Below, piece after piece: positions 32,630-41,156 of a stretch of DNA of 62,623 bases. Both the position numbers and the translations under genes were made by a program. Numbering within the stretch: position 1 is the first letter of the stretch; each line of letters opens with the position of its first letter. The notes beneath the pieces are model-generated. The model had not been told where the DNA came from. It did not search any database and saw only the letters and a program-made list of their open reading frames with translations. The stretch is taken from contig JACPNP010000025.1 in assembly GCA_016185365.1 (NCBI GenBank), positions 1,074-63,696 of the forward strand, in the 5' to 3' direction. The DNA comes from Terriglobales bacterium. GTDB lineage: Bacteria; Acidobacteriota; Terriglobia; Terriglobales; Acidobacteriaceae.

Positions 32630-33485
32630 GATCAGTGCCGCGAACCGCATTTGGCGTAGTGCCGGCGACTGGATGGCAACGGGGTTGTCCCTGCTTGCCT
32701 CGGTGATTGTTCTGGTGCCCCTGTTCGCCATCTTCGGATATCTCGTCTACAAGGGTGCCGGGTCTCTCGACTGGGCGTTCTTCACCCAGATCCCCAAGCC
32801 GGTGGGCGAACCCGGTGGGGGCATGGCCAACGCCATCGTAGGCACCATGTACATCATGTTCATGGCCAGCGTGATCGGCGTGCCTCTGGGCATCGGCGCC
32901 GGAGTGTATCTCGCTGAATACGGCCGCAACCGGCTGGGCAACGTGATTCGTTTTACCGCTGACGTGCTTAACGGAGTGCCCTCCATCGTGATGGGCATGG
33001 CTGTCTATGGGCTGATCGTGGTCCGGCAGAAGCATTTCTCGGCCATGGCCGGCGCGGTCGCTCTGGGTATCATGATGGTGCCCATCATCACCCGCTCCAC
33101 CGAAGAGATCCTGCTCATGGTGCCGCAGTCCATCCGCGAAGCCGCGCTCGGGCTGGGCATTCCCAAGTGGCGGACCACCCTCAGCGTGGCGTTGCGCACG
33201 GCAAGCTCCGGGGTGATCACCGGCATTATGCTGGCCTTCGCCCGCGTGGCCGGCGAGACCGCACCATTGTTGTTCACCGCGTTCGGCAACGCGTTTTGGA
33301 ATTTTGATCCCGCCCAACCGACGGCGGCGCTCTCCATCCAGATCTTTGCCTACGCCATCTCGCCTTTCGAGGATTGGCACCGTAAGGCGTGGGCGGGCGC
33401 GCTGGTACTGGTGGCCTTGATCGTGATTTCCGTGAGCGCGGTCCGCATCGCGACCTCACGCGGGAAGATGAAAGGAACGACCTGA
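32622..33485 (+). CDS. pstA: Phosphate ABC transporter permease PstA
   Basis: The second Pst permease (287 aa), pairing with PstC to form the channel. Helices include GLSLLASVIVLVPLFAIFGY and VLNGVPSIVMGMAVYGLIVV. The coupling loop reads SIREAALGLGIPKWRTTLSV, and GEVAGETAPLLFTAF-type residues are seen as ARVAGETAPLLFTAFG. It overlaps pstC by 8 nt, and pstB follows after 3 bp. Confidence 0.95.
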   Translation: MPRISAANRIWRSAGDWMATGLSLLASVIVLVPLFAIFGYLVYKGAGSLDWAFFTQIPKPVGEPGGGMANAIVGTMYIMFMASVIGVPLGIGAGVYLAEYGRNRLGNVIRFTADVLNGVPSIVMGMAVYGLIVVRQKHFSAMAGAVALGIMMVPIITRSTEEILLMVPQSIREAALGLGIPKWRTTLSVALRTASSGVITGIMLAFARVAGETAPLLFTAFGNAFWNFDPAQPTAALSIQIFAYAISPFEDWHRKAWAGALVLVALIVISVSAVRIATSRGKMKGTT

Positions 33486-33488
33486 GTC

Positions 33489-34244
33489 ATGGGCGTAGGT
33501 ATCAAAGTCGAGGGATTGAACGCTTTTTTCGGCAAAGCCCAGGCGCTGGATGGCATCACCATGGACATTGCGCCGAACCAGTGCACCGCCATCATCGGGC
33601 CTTCGGGTTGCGGCAAGTCCACCTTCGTCCGCTGCCTGAACCGCATGCATGAGACCATTCCCGACGCTCGCGCCGAAGGCAAAGTCACGGCCGGGGACAT
33701 GGACCTTTACAAGATGCCCGCCGTGGAAGTGCGCCGCAAGATCGGCATGGTCTTCCAAAAGCCGAATCCATTTCCCACCATGTCCATCTATGACAACGTG
33801 GCGGCCGGCCTTCGCCTTAACGGGGTACGCAAGCGCCGTGAGCTGGACGAAGTCGTCGAAGCCGCCTTGAAGGCCTCCGCCTTGTGGGACGAGGTCAAAG
33901 ACCTGCTGAAGAAGAAATCAGGCGCCAGTCTTTCCGGCGGACAGCAGCAGCGCCTGTGTATCGCCCGCGCCCTGGCGGTGGAGCCGGAGGTGCTTCTCAT
34001 GGATGAGCCCGCGTCCGCGCTCGATCCCATCTCCACCGCCAAGATCGAGGACCTGGTCTTCGAGTTGAAGCAGCAGTACACCGTGGTCATCGTGACCCAC
34101 AACATGCAGCAGGCCGCGCGCGTGGCGGACAACACCTGTTTCTTCCTGCTGGGCAAGCTGATCGAATTCGACAAGACGGAAAAGCTCTTCACCAACCCGT
34201 CCGACAAGCGGACGGAAGACTACATCACAGGCAGGTTCGGATAA
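33489..34244 (+). CDS. pstB: Phosphate ABC transporter ATPase PstB
   Basis: The ATPase that powers Pst import (251 aa). Walker A is [11 protein letters not shown], the family string is [16 protein letters not shown], the Q-loop is [10 protein letters not shown], the signature is [19 protein letters not shown], Walker B is [12 protein letters not shown] and the switch His is [11 protein letters not shown]. All catalytic residues are present. The stop overlaps the ATG of the second phoU by one base. Confidence 0.97.
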   Translation: MGVGIKVEGLNAFFGKAQALDGITMDIAPNQCTAIIGPSGCGKSTFVRCLNRMHETIPDARAEGKVTAGDMDLYKMPAVEVRRKIGMVFQKPNPFPTMSIYDNVAAGLRLNGVRKRRELDEVVEAALKASALWDEVKDLLKKKSGASLSGGQQQRLCIARALAVEPEVLLMDEPASALDPISTAKIEDLVFELKQQYTVVIVTHNMQQAARVADNTCFFLLGKLIEFDKTEKLFTNPSDKRTEDYITGRFG

Positions 34245-34927
34245 TGCGCACACGGTTCCATCAGGGATTGGATGAACTCAAGGAAAAGCTGCTGGTGATG
34301 GGCGGCCTCGCCGAGCAGGCCGTGGACAAGGCCGTGGAAGGCTACCGCCTGCGCGACCGCAAGCTCTGCATGCAGGTCCTGGAGAACGAGGCCAAGATCA
34401 ATCAGGCCGAGCGTGAGATCGATGAGATGGCGCTCGACCTGCTCGCCATGCAGCAACCCATGGCCGTGGACCTGCGCTTCATCACCGCCTGCATGAAGAT
34501 CAATGCGGACCTGGAACGTGTGGGCGACCAGGCCGTCAATATCGCGCAACGGGGGCTGGATGCCATCGGCCAGCCCGAAGCCGACCTGCAGATCGACATC
34601 CCGCGCATGGCGGGGACCGTCGCCGGCATGGTCCGCCGCGCGCTGGAGTCGTTCATTGAAGGCAAGGCGGACTTGGCCGAAGCCGTTCTCAAGATGGATG
34701 ACATCGTGGATGACATGAACGATGCGATCTTCATCACCATGGCGGACAAGATGCAGAAGGATCCAATCATCACCCGTCAGGCCCTTGACGCCCTGCTCAT
34801 CTCCCGTAACCTGGAACGCGTGGCCGACCACGCCACCAACATCGCGGAAGACGTCATCTTCTGGGTGAGGGGCGCGGACATACGGCACGGGCAAAACCGC
34901 CCCGATCAAGATGCGAACGGATCGTAA
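34244..34927 (+). CDS. phoU: PhoU phosphate regulator, copy 2 (pst operon)
   Basis: The canonical PhoU of the pst operon, 227 aa and all-helical. It contains EIDEMALDLLAMQQPMAVDL, NADLERVGDQAVNIAQR, and in the second repeat ISRNLERVADHATNIAEDVI followed by VRG. Its start overlaps pstB by one base, indicating tight coupling. The presence of two phoU genes, each under its own PHO box operon, suggests a division of labour. Confidence 0.95.
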   Translation: MRTRFHQGLDELKEKLLVMGGLAEQAVDKAVEGYRLRDRKLCMQVLENEAKINQAEREIDEMALDLLAMQQPMAVDLRFITACMKINADLERVGDQAVNIAQRGLDAIGQPEADLQIDIPRMAGTVAGMVRRALESFIEGKADLAEAVLKMDDIVDDMNDAIFITMADKMQKDPIITRQALDALLISRNLERVADHATNIAEDVIFWVRGADIRHGQNRPDQDANGS

Positions 34928-35034
34928 CGGCGCCGCATCCGCATCGGCTTTCCACGAAATAATCAGTCCACACACGCAAGGTGTGGTTCGCGTCGAATGG
35001 ACCCTGTGGTAGCATTTTCTTCGGGACAAAACTC

Positions 35035-35307
35035 ATGCCAAAATTTGTCATTGAACGGGAAGTACCCGGCGCCGGAAACCTCTCGGATGCGGAATTGCAG
35101 AAGATCTCGCAGACTTCCGTGGAAGTCCTTAAAGCACTTGGGCCGGAGATCCAGTGGCTGCAAAGCTACGTCACCGGAGACAAGGTTTACTGCGTGTACC
35201 TGGCGCCGAACGAGTCCTTGATCCGTGAACACGCGAAGCGCGTCGGGATCACCGCGGACCGCATCTCAGCCGTGCGCCGTCTGATCGATCCGACCACCGC
35301 GGAGTAG
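35035..35307 (+). CDS. DUF4242 small protein (SCO4226-like nickel-binding family)
   Basis: A 90 aa ferredoxin-like-fold protein with the family pattern FVIEREVPGAGNLSDAELQK, IQWLQSYVTGDKVYCVYLAP and IREHAKRVGITADRIS. One member (Streptomyces SCO4226) binds nickel, but most are uncharacterised. Met at 35035 gives the standard N-terminus MPKFVIER. It is transcribed away from phoU2 with no clear promoter. Confidence 0.85.
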   Translation: MPKFVIEREVPGAGNLSDAELQKISQTSVEVLKALGPEIQWLQSYVTGDKVYCVYLAPNESLIREHAKRVGITADRISAVRRLIDPTTAE

Positions 35308-35472
35308 CGCGCAAGGTCCGGACTACTCGGGCGAAAGCGCATAGGCGATGGCCTTTTCCGCCGCCATCGCCCAACCTTCCATCCACGCAGCCGTGCTTGT
35401 CGACGTGCTCAAGGGATTGCGCGCCGGTCCAGGTCTTTTTCAAGTTAGACGCGCTCGGCCAGTGGTAGTGGT

Positions 35473-35910
35473 GTGCCGACCGATTGGCGAAGTGCGGACG
35501 CCACGCCGGGCGCCTGCTCGGTGGACATTGGGCGCGCCATTTGTCAGGCGGAAGCCCATACCGGGGTGGGTGGTGCGGGCACGGCCGCATGCTCGGGAGA
35601 CCCGCTGCTCGGCGCTCTCGCCGCTTGCGCCCAGATCACCTGCCAGATGGTGGCCGCGGCCATGGGGGTCCCGGTCGAACGCCTCGCCGTCACGGTCGAC
35701 GGAGATATGGATCTTTCGGGGACTTTGGGGATTTCCAAAGATGTGCCGGTAGGTTTTGGGTCCATCAAGGTCCGCTTCGATGTGGCCGCGCCCCATGCGA
35801 CCGCCGAGCAAATGCGCGCCCTGCACGAAAAGACCGAGCAGTATTGCGTGGTCATGCAGACCCTGCTCCATCCGCCCAGGATGGAGACCACGTGGTCTCC
35901 GGCCGAATAG
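35473..35910 (+). pseudogene. OsmC-family protein, 5'-truncated
   Basis: OsmC/Ohr proteins reduce organic hydroperoxides through two cysteines. The C-terminal two thirds are clear: ACSVDIGRAICQAEAHTGVG, ACSGDPLLGALAACAQITCQ, and the second Cys in TEQYCVVMQTLLHP. The N-terminal strands are missing. The frame is closed by TAG at 35446-35448, and upstream sequence shows no matching domain in any frame. The first possible start is GTG at 35473. It is either a truncated remnant or affected by indels in the read. The stretch 35308-35472 holds no other gene. Confidence 0.65.
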
Positions 35911-35931
35911 CGATTCCTTCCAGCGGACCGT

Positions 35932-36543
<612 letters not shown>

Positions 36544-36602
36544 GAGTGTTCTCCTGAAGGGGGATTCGTATGAGTGCTGGGACTACCACTATAACCGATG
36601 TT

Positions 36603-36708
36603 TCTGGTAACCACCCGGTCGCATGCTTTTCTTCCTGCCTCCCGATAAAACACCCCAAAAACCGGAAGATAACCGGTGTAAACGGAGTAATCACACACGG
36701 TTACCAGA
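36603..36708. promoter_or_regulatory. Inverted repeat TCTGGTAACC/GGTTACCAGA in a divergent promoter region
   Basis: Perfect 10-bp arms at 36603-36612 and 36699-36708 lie 86 bp apart, with extra ATAACCG copies in and beside them (36590-36597, 36669-36675). The region separates sod from the HD-GYP gene and is AT-richer than its surroundings. A DNA-looping operator or a small cruciform element is possible. Confidence 0.45.
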
Positions 36709-36777
36709 GATTCCGGAATCAAGTCCGGCAACATCAAGCGGCACATAAACTTACGGGCGCAAACCCGGGATGGTATC

Positions 36778-38067
36778 TTGAAAGTGCTCTGGGCGCTCAC
36801 GCGTCCTGCATTGGAAACGAACTCGAATCTCGTCCGGCTCTTCGGCGTGCTCAAGGCCATAGTGGACCTCGGCCCGGCTGCGTCTGCCGATCGCGACTTC
36901 TCGGAGACGGCGACTGACGTCCTCGAGAAGACGATGCATGCCCTCGACGCCCTTCAGGGCGCCCTGTTCACCTTTGACTCCACCGGCATCCGCCTCACCT
37001 GTGTGGGCGCCTCCGGGTTCGACAGCCTCGAAGCCCAGGCCAGCCTGCAGATCGGCCGCCAGCAGTCGCAGCGCTGGTCGCAGACCCGCGAGGCTGTCAT
37101 CATCAAGGCCGCGGAAGACATGGCCGAGCTCTTTGGCCAGCAAACTCAGGCCCCGTTCTTGCAGCATGTCCGCTGCGTCATGCCCCTGCGCATGGGCTCC
37201 GGCCTGGTAGGCGCGCTCTGCCTCGGCCACCGCACGAACCAGAGCCGATACGGCGATCTCGAATGCGAAGCTCTCACTCTCTTGGCCGGGCACTTGGCCA
37301 TGCTGCTGCAGAACCATACCCTGGTGCTGAGCCTGCGCAACCAGATCTCTGACAATCTGCGCCTGCTGACCTCGCTCGATCACTCCTTCGACGACGCGCT
37401 CGAGGCCTTTGCCACTACCATCGACGCCAAGGACAAGCACATGCGCGGCCACTCCATGCGCGTGGGCAAGTATTCCGCCGGAATCGCCAGCAGCCTGGGC
37501 ATGAGCGAAGGGGAGGTGCACTCCATCCGCGCCGCCGGCCAGCTGCATGACATCGGCCGCGTATCCGTGGACAAGGCCGTCAGCAACAAGACCACCGCGC
37601 TCCGTCCGGAAGAGTTCCGCGAGATCGCCGACCACACCGTCTTCGGCCATCAGATCGTTTCCTCCGTCCGCTTCCCCTGGAAGGAAGTGCCGGAGGTGGT
37701 GCGCTGGCACCATGAGCGCAATGACGCCAGCGGCTATCCGGACCAGCTGTATCTGGCCGAGTTGAGCACCCCGGTCAAGATCGTGGCCGTGACCGACACC
37801 TTCGACGCGATGATCAGCGACCGGCCCTATCGCAAGGGCATGACCGTGCTCCAGGCCGCCGAAGAACTGGTGCGGCTCACACCGGTGAAGTTCGATCCGG
37901 ACGTGGTGCAGGGCATGCTGGTCCTGCTGCGCTGCAATCTGGAAGGCAAGGGGCACAACCGGGTCGCATTCGGGCCGAATGCCGGCCGTGTGACCACATC
38001 CGATCTAGACCGGCTGGCCGTCTCGCTGGTGAACAAGACCACGAATTACCGGGCATACTCCGCGTAA
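36778..38067 (+). CDS. GAF-HD-GYP domain protein (c-di-GMP phosphodiesterase)
   Basis: A soluble signalling protein of 429 aa. A GAF-like sensor covers about residues 20-190 (LDALQGALFTFDSTGIRLTC, CVMPLRMGSGLVGALCLGHR). The HD-GYP domain covers residues 200-380: MRGHSMRVGKYSAGIASSLG, LHDIGR (HD), DHTVFGHQIV, WHHERNDASGYPDQL (GYP) and KIVAVTDTFDAMISDRPYR. Metal and substrate motifs are complete, so cleavage of cyclic di-GMP is expected. The start is TTG at 36778 or GTG at 36784, with no ATG in frame upstream. The next gene follows after 46 bp. Confidence 0.9.
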   Translation: MKVLWALTRPALETNSNLVRLFGVLKAIVDLGPAASADRDFSETATDVLEKTMHALDALQGALFTFDSTGIRLTCVGASGFDSLEAQASLQIGRQQSQRWSQTREAVIIKAAEDMAELFGQQTQAPFLQHVRCVMPLRMGSGLVGALCLGHRTNQSRYGDLECEALTLLAGHLAMLLQNHTLVLSLRNQISDNLRLLTSLDHSFDDALEAFATTIDAKDKHMRGHSMRVGKYSAGIASSLGMSEGEVHSIRAAGQLHDIGRVSVDKAVSNKTTALRPEEFREIADHTVFGHQIVSSVRFPWKEVPEVVRWHHERNDASGYPDQLYLAELSTPVKIVAVTDTFDAMISDRPYRKGMTVLQAAEELVRLTPVKFDPDVVQGMLVLLRCNLEGKGHNRVAFGPNAGRVTTSDLDRLAVSLVNKTTNYRAYSA

Positions 38068-38113
38068 GGCCGCGGGCCCTTGCAGGGCTTAGGAACGGGA
38101 GCAGAAGACAGGA

Positions 38114-39394
38114 TTGGACCCAGGTCTCTATTCCATTGAACAGGTGGCCGCGGCGCTCATTACCGCCGCTGGGACCTCGCACCCGTCCGCCGATCCGGGC
38201 AGCGCCGCGGAGGCGCACCTCGCGCCCCTGCTCGAACTGCTGCAGATGAACTCCGCGGTGTTTTACGCCGCCCCGGATGGCCCGCTGGCCACGCTGCCTC
38301 CCATCGAGGTCCAGACCGGCGGCCGCCGCCGCGTGCAGACCCCGGAAACGCTGGCCGCTGCTACGCACAAGTTTATTTTTTCTCAGCCCGAGCAGATCGC
38401 CACCAGCGCTGACCCGGCATTTCAAATGGGGCATCTGCGCGCCCTGCCCGCGAATAGCGCCGCCGTCTCTTTGTGGGCGAGCGTCGGAAACCTCGGTACC
38501 GTGGCCCTGTTCGATCTGGCGACCCGCGAATTCGTCGCCACCGAGCGCATGATCGTGCGCATCTTCTGCCGGCAATTGGAACACGCGTTGCAACTGCAGG
38601 TCACTCCGGCTGCCGTTGTTCCGCTGAAGGTGACTGGTTCAGCGGACCTTGTGAAGTATCTGGAATCATCCAAGATCGTCGCCGTGATCTCAAAGGACCT
38701 CATCAATCCACTTACCGCGATGCTGGGCTACATCGAACTGCTGCGCGGCGAGACCGTCAGCCCTCAGGCACAGAATTACCTGCAAAAACTACAGATCCAG
38801 GTTGAGAAAACGCAACAAGTGGTGATGTCGATAGCCTCGGCCGCAAACTCGCCGCATCCGGCCATGGCCGGCATTGAGACCCCAGCGCCAGCGCCGGTCC
38901 ACACCATCCATGAAGAAGAGCCTGTCGAAGAACGCCGGAAACGGCCCCATCCGATGCGCCGCGCCACCGACCAGGCTGCCGCGCCGCCGCTGGTCGCGGC
39001 CGTGAGATCCCGCGTGCTGCTGGTGCAGAAGAACGAGGCCACCCTCGAGTTCAACCGCTCCGTGCTCGCCGCGCTGGGCAATGAAGTGATGGCCACCTTC
39101 AACGGCAGCGACGCGCTGCAATTGCTGCAGTCCGAGGACGTCAGCGCTGTGATCCTTGATGATGAGATCGACGGCGAGTGGCCCGGGCGAAAGTTATTTG
39201 GCTGGATCTGCGAGCACCGTCCGGAATTGCGTGATCGCGTCCTGCTCACCGTCTCCGCCAATCCCCGCCCGGAGATCCGTGACTGGATCGACGAAGAGCA
39301 CATGGCCCACGTCAGCAAGCCGTTGCAGATGAATCAGATGATCCAGGGCGTGCGGGACATCCTCGGCAAGCAAGCCAGCAAACGCATCCACTAA
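38114..39394 (+). CDS. GAF / kinase-like dimerisation / receiver protein lacking the phospho-His
   Basis: A 426 aa signalling protein. An N-terminal GAF-like region (residues 20-170) precedes a segment that matches a HisKA helix pair (VISKDLINPLTAMLGYIELL). The phosphorylated His is replaced by Lys194, and no ATPase domain follows. After a Pro-rich linker comes a receiver-like domain from SRVLLVQKNEATLEFN to the end, with SAVILDDEIDGEWPG in place of the phospho-Asp loop and VSKPLQMNQM for the Lys. It probably acts as a binding or scaffold protein. TTG at 38114 is the likely start. It is paired with the HD-GYP gene upstream. Confidence 0.75.
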   Translation: MDPGLYSIEQVAAALITAAGTSHPSADPGSAAEAHLAPLLELLQMNSAVFYAAPDGPLATLPPIEVQTGGRRRVQTPETLAAATHKFIFSQPEQIATSADPAFQMGHLRALPANSAAVSLWASVGNLGTVALFDLATREFVATERMIVRIFCRQLEHALQLQVTPAAVVPLKVTGSADLVKYLESSKIVAVISKDLINPLTAMLGYIELLRGETVSPQAQNYLQKLQIQVEKTQQVVMSIASAANSPHPAMAGIETPAPAPVHTIHEEEPVEERRKRPHPMRRATDQAAAPPLVAAVRSRVLLVQKNEATLEFNRSVLAALGNEVMATFNGSDALQLLQSEDVSAVILDDEIDGEWPGRKLFGWICEHRPELRDRVLLTVSANPRPEIRDWIDEEHMAHVSKPLQMNQMIQGVRDILGKQASKRIH

Positions 39395-39447
39395 AGGTCC
39401 CTTTCGCCCCGCCGAGGGATCTTGGTCTTGCTTACAAATTACGACCA

Positions 39448-39482
39448 ACCACTAGCCACTAACCACTAACCACTAACCACTG
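39448..39482. repeat. Heptamer tandem repeat (ACCACTA)5
   Basis: ACCACTA, GCCACTA, ACCACTA, ACCACTA, ACCACTG in strict 7-bp register, 53 bp past the stop of the kinase-like gene. Confidence 0.9.
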
Positions 39483-39650
39483 TAGTCAGGGGTCATCCTG
39501 AGGCGCGTCTTTCGCGCCGCGACGCGCAGCCGGGCCGGTTTTGCACCGCGTCGCGAAGCGACGCTCCGCCTTTAGCCCAGCGCTTCAGCGCTGGGTAGGC
39601 GGTGGTGTGTGATCCAGTCCCGTAGGGACGGCTGATGGCACTTTCAAATA
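39483..39650. repeat. Dispersed GC-rich repeats in a 332-bp spacer
   Basis: Contains a CATCCTGAGGCGCG block and the hairpin CCCAGCGCTTCAGCGCTGGG (39577-39596). There is no ORF of note. Together with the heptamers and the terminator this accounts for the whole gap 39395-39726. Confidence 0.5.
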
Positions 39651-39654
39651 ATCG

Positions 39655-39691
39655 GGAAAAAACAAATCGCCCAACCGTTCGGTGGGGCGAT
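39655..39691 (-). terminator. Rho-independent terminator of the receiver-PilZ gene
   Basis: On the minus strand ATCGCCCCACC pairs with GGTTGGGCGAT (39691-39666) around GAAC, then TTTGTTTTTT (39665-39656). It lies 36 bp after the stop. Confidence 0.85.
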
Positions 39692-39726
39692 CAACTGGAG
39701 ACTGGCATCTGAAAGCTGGCGGCTGA

Positions 39727-40722
39727 CTACAACCGTTCCAACACCTTGTCTTCCGCCTTCTTGCCCACGGATTCCACGCGGAAGAAATCGAAGAGGAATC
39801 GATACACGCCCCAGAACACCACCCCGGCGAACCACGCGGTCAACAGCGGGCCGGGCCCGACGATGGGAAATCCCACCAGCGCGCCAAAGGTGAAGAACAG
39901 CGCGGTGCCAAAGGCCACCACCAGAGCGTCCACGCCGATCCCGATCGCCTTGATGGCGATGGGGCGTCCCGGCAGGCTGAAGTGTTCTTCCGGGATCTCT
40001 TCGGTGATCTCAAATCCTTTGAGCGTTTCCGGGGCTTTCAAGTCCGGATTGATGCGCCGGGCGCGCTCGAACACCCACTTGGTCAGCTCTTCCTGTCCGC
40101 GGTCATCGAGGGAGCGGAACTCCAGGCCGGCGCGGCCGCTGGGATCGACCCACATCACCTGGCAGGCGCCTTCGATCAGCTCGAATGTGTCCGGCAGCAG
40201 GAAGGCGACGTACACCATCTGCGCTGTATTCAAGGTCTCCGTGGTCTGCACACAGAGGCCGCGCTGCGAGATATTGAGCATCACGCCTTCCAGCCTGTCA
40301 TCGAGGCTGGCAATGGCCAGCCCATCCACCGGCAGGCGCAGGAAGCGGCGCACCGCGCGGGTCATCACGCCCTTGGAGATGCGCAGGATGCGGCGCGCGT
40401 CCTCCACCGGCAAAGGTTTATTGAGGACAAAGGTGGCGCCCGAAGCGAAAGCCGTCTGGTTGGAGGCCACGTCGCTGGTGATGCCCACGGCCACCATCTT
40501 CTTGTTGCCTTCGTCCTGACGCAGCTTGACCAGCAGGTCGAAACCATCCTGGTCCTGATCACAGTCCACGATGACCGTGTCATATTTGTTCTCGCGCAGG
40601 GAGCGCATCGCGCCCGGCATTTCGGAACAGACGTCCACGTCCATCCCGGCTTCCTGCATCAGGTGGCCAAGCACACCGAGGATCTCCGGATCACGACTGA
40701 CGACGAGGGACTGGGTAGCCAT
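39727..40722 (-). CDS. Receiver-PilZ protein with C-terminal membrane segments
   Basis: A 331 aa protein. The receiver domain (residues 1-115) has VIVDCDQDQDGFDLL as the phospho-site region and FVLNKPLP with the Lys. The PilZ domain (about 120-225) has the c-di-GMP-binding arginines in TRAVRRFLRLPVD and the NxSxxG motif in LNISQRGLCVQT. The C-terminus has two hydrophobic helices (DALVVAFGTALFFTFGALVG and LLTAWFAGVVFWGVYRFLF). It is a likely membrane-bound c-di-GMP effector controlled by phosphorylation, and stands near the HD-GYP enzyme gene, which would remove the ligand. Confidence 0.85.
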   Translation of the reverse strand: MATQSLVVSRDPEILGVLGHLMQEAGMDVDVCSEMPGAMRSLRENKYDTVIVDCDQDQDGFDLLVKLRQDEGNKKMVAVGITSDVASNQTAFASGATFVLNKPLPVEDARRILRISKGVMTRAVRRFLRLPVDGLAIASLDDRLEGVMLNISQRGLCVQTTETLNTAQMVYVAFLLPDTFELIEGACQVMWVDPSGRAGLEFRSLDDRGQEELTKWVFERARRINPDLKAPETLKGFEITEEIPEEHFSLPGRPIAIKAIGIGVDALVVAFGTALFFTFGALVGFPIVGPGPLLTAWFAGVVFWGVYRFLFDFFRVESVGKKAEDKVLERL

Positions 40723-40861
40723 GCTGGCCCAGTCTAGGCCGGACCGTGACCGGGCGGGAGTGACTGTTCAGGTGCCGGGGAAGGGGCCTGTGACGAGTGG
40801 TGATACTGGGTTGTGTTCGCGAAAACCTGCTGACGCAGTGTTGCCAGGACCCTCCCGCGGC

Positions 40862-41088
40862 TTGTCATTCTGTGAGAGGGGTTTCAGCCCGGTAGCCCAG
40901 AGTGAGCGAGCAATGCGAAGCGAAGTTGAGGAACCTTGGGTCTGTTTTCAATTACAAAATTACCCGATTGCCCGATTTGCGATCCATTTGGGTGGCACAG
41001 CCGCCCTCGGCTGTGCCGAAGTATCGCCGGCCGCGCTCGATGTAGCGCCGGCGTCTCGCCAGCTGTGGCGACGGCATCTTGCCGCGCA
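40862..41088. repeat. Cluster of dispersed repeats between the PilZ and E2 genes
   Basis: In order: a GTCATTCTGTGAGAGGGG / GAGTGAGCGAGCAATGCG block (40862-40945), degenerate heptamers AATTACA, AAATTAC, CCGATTG, CCCGATT, TGCGATC (40950-40984), the hairpin GGCACAGCCG-CCCT-CGGCTGTGCC (40993-41016) and a two-hairpin GTAGCGCCGGCG element (41042-41088). No gene is seen in 40723-41156. Confidence 0.7.
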
Positions 41089-41119
41089 AATAAGAACGGC
41101 GGACCGTGTGGCCCGCCGT
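41088..41119 (-). terminator. Putative terminator after the E2 gene
   Basis: Minus strand ACGGCGGGCC-ACAC-GGTCCGCCGT (41119-41096) is followed by TCTTATTT. It lies 38 bp past the E2 stop. The stem includes one G-T pair. Confidence 0.6.
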
Positions 41120-41156
41120 AGGGATTTTTCCGGCAGCTGGAGGTTGGCAGCTGCCC

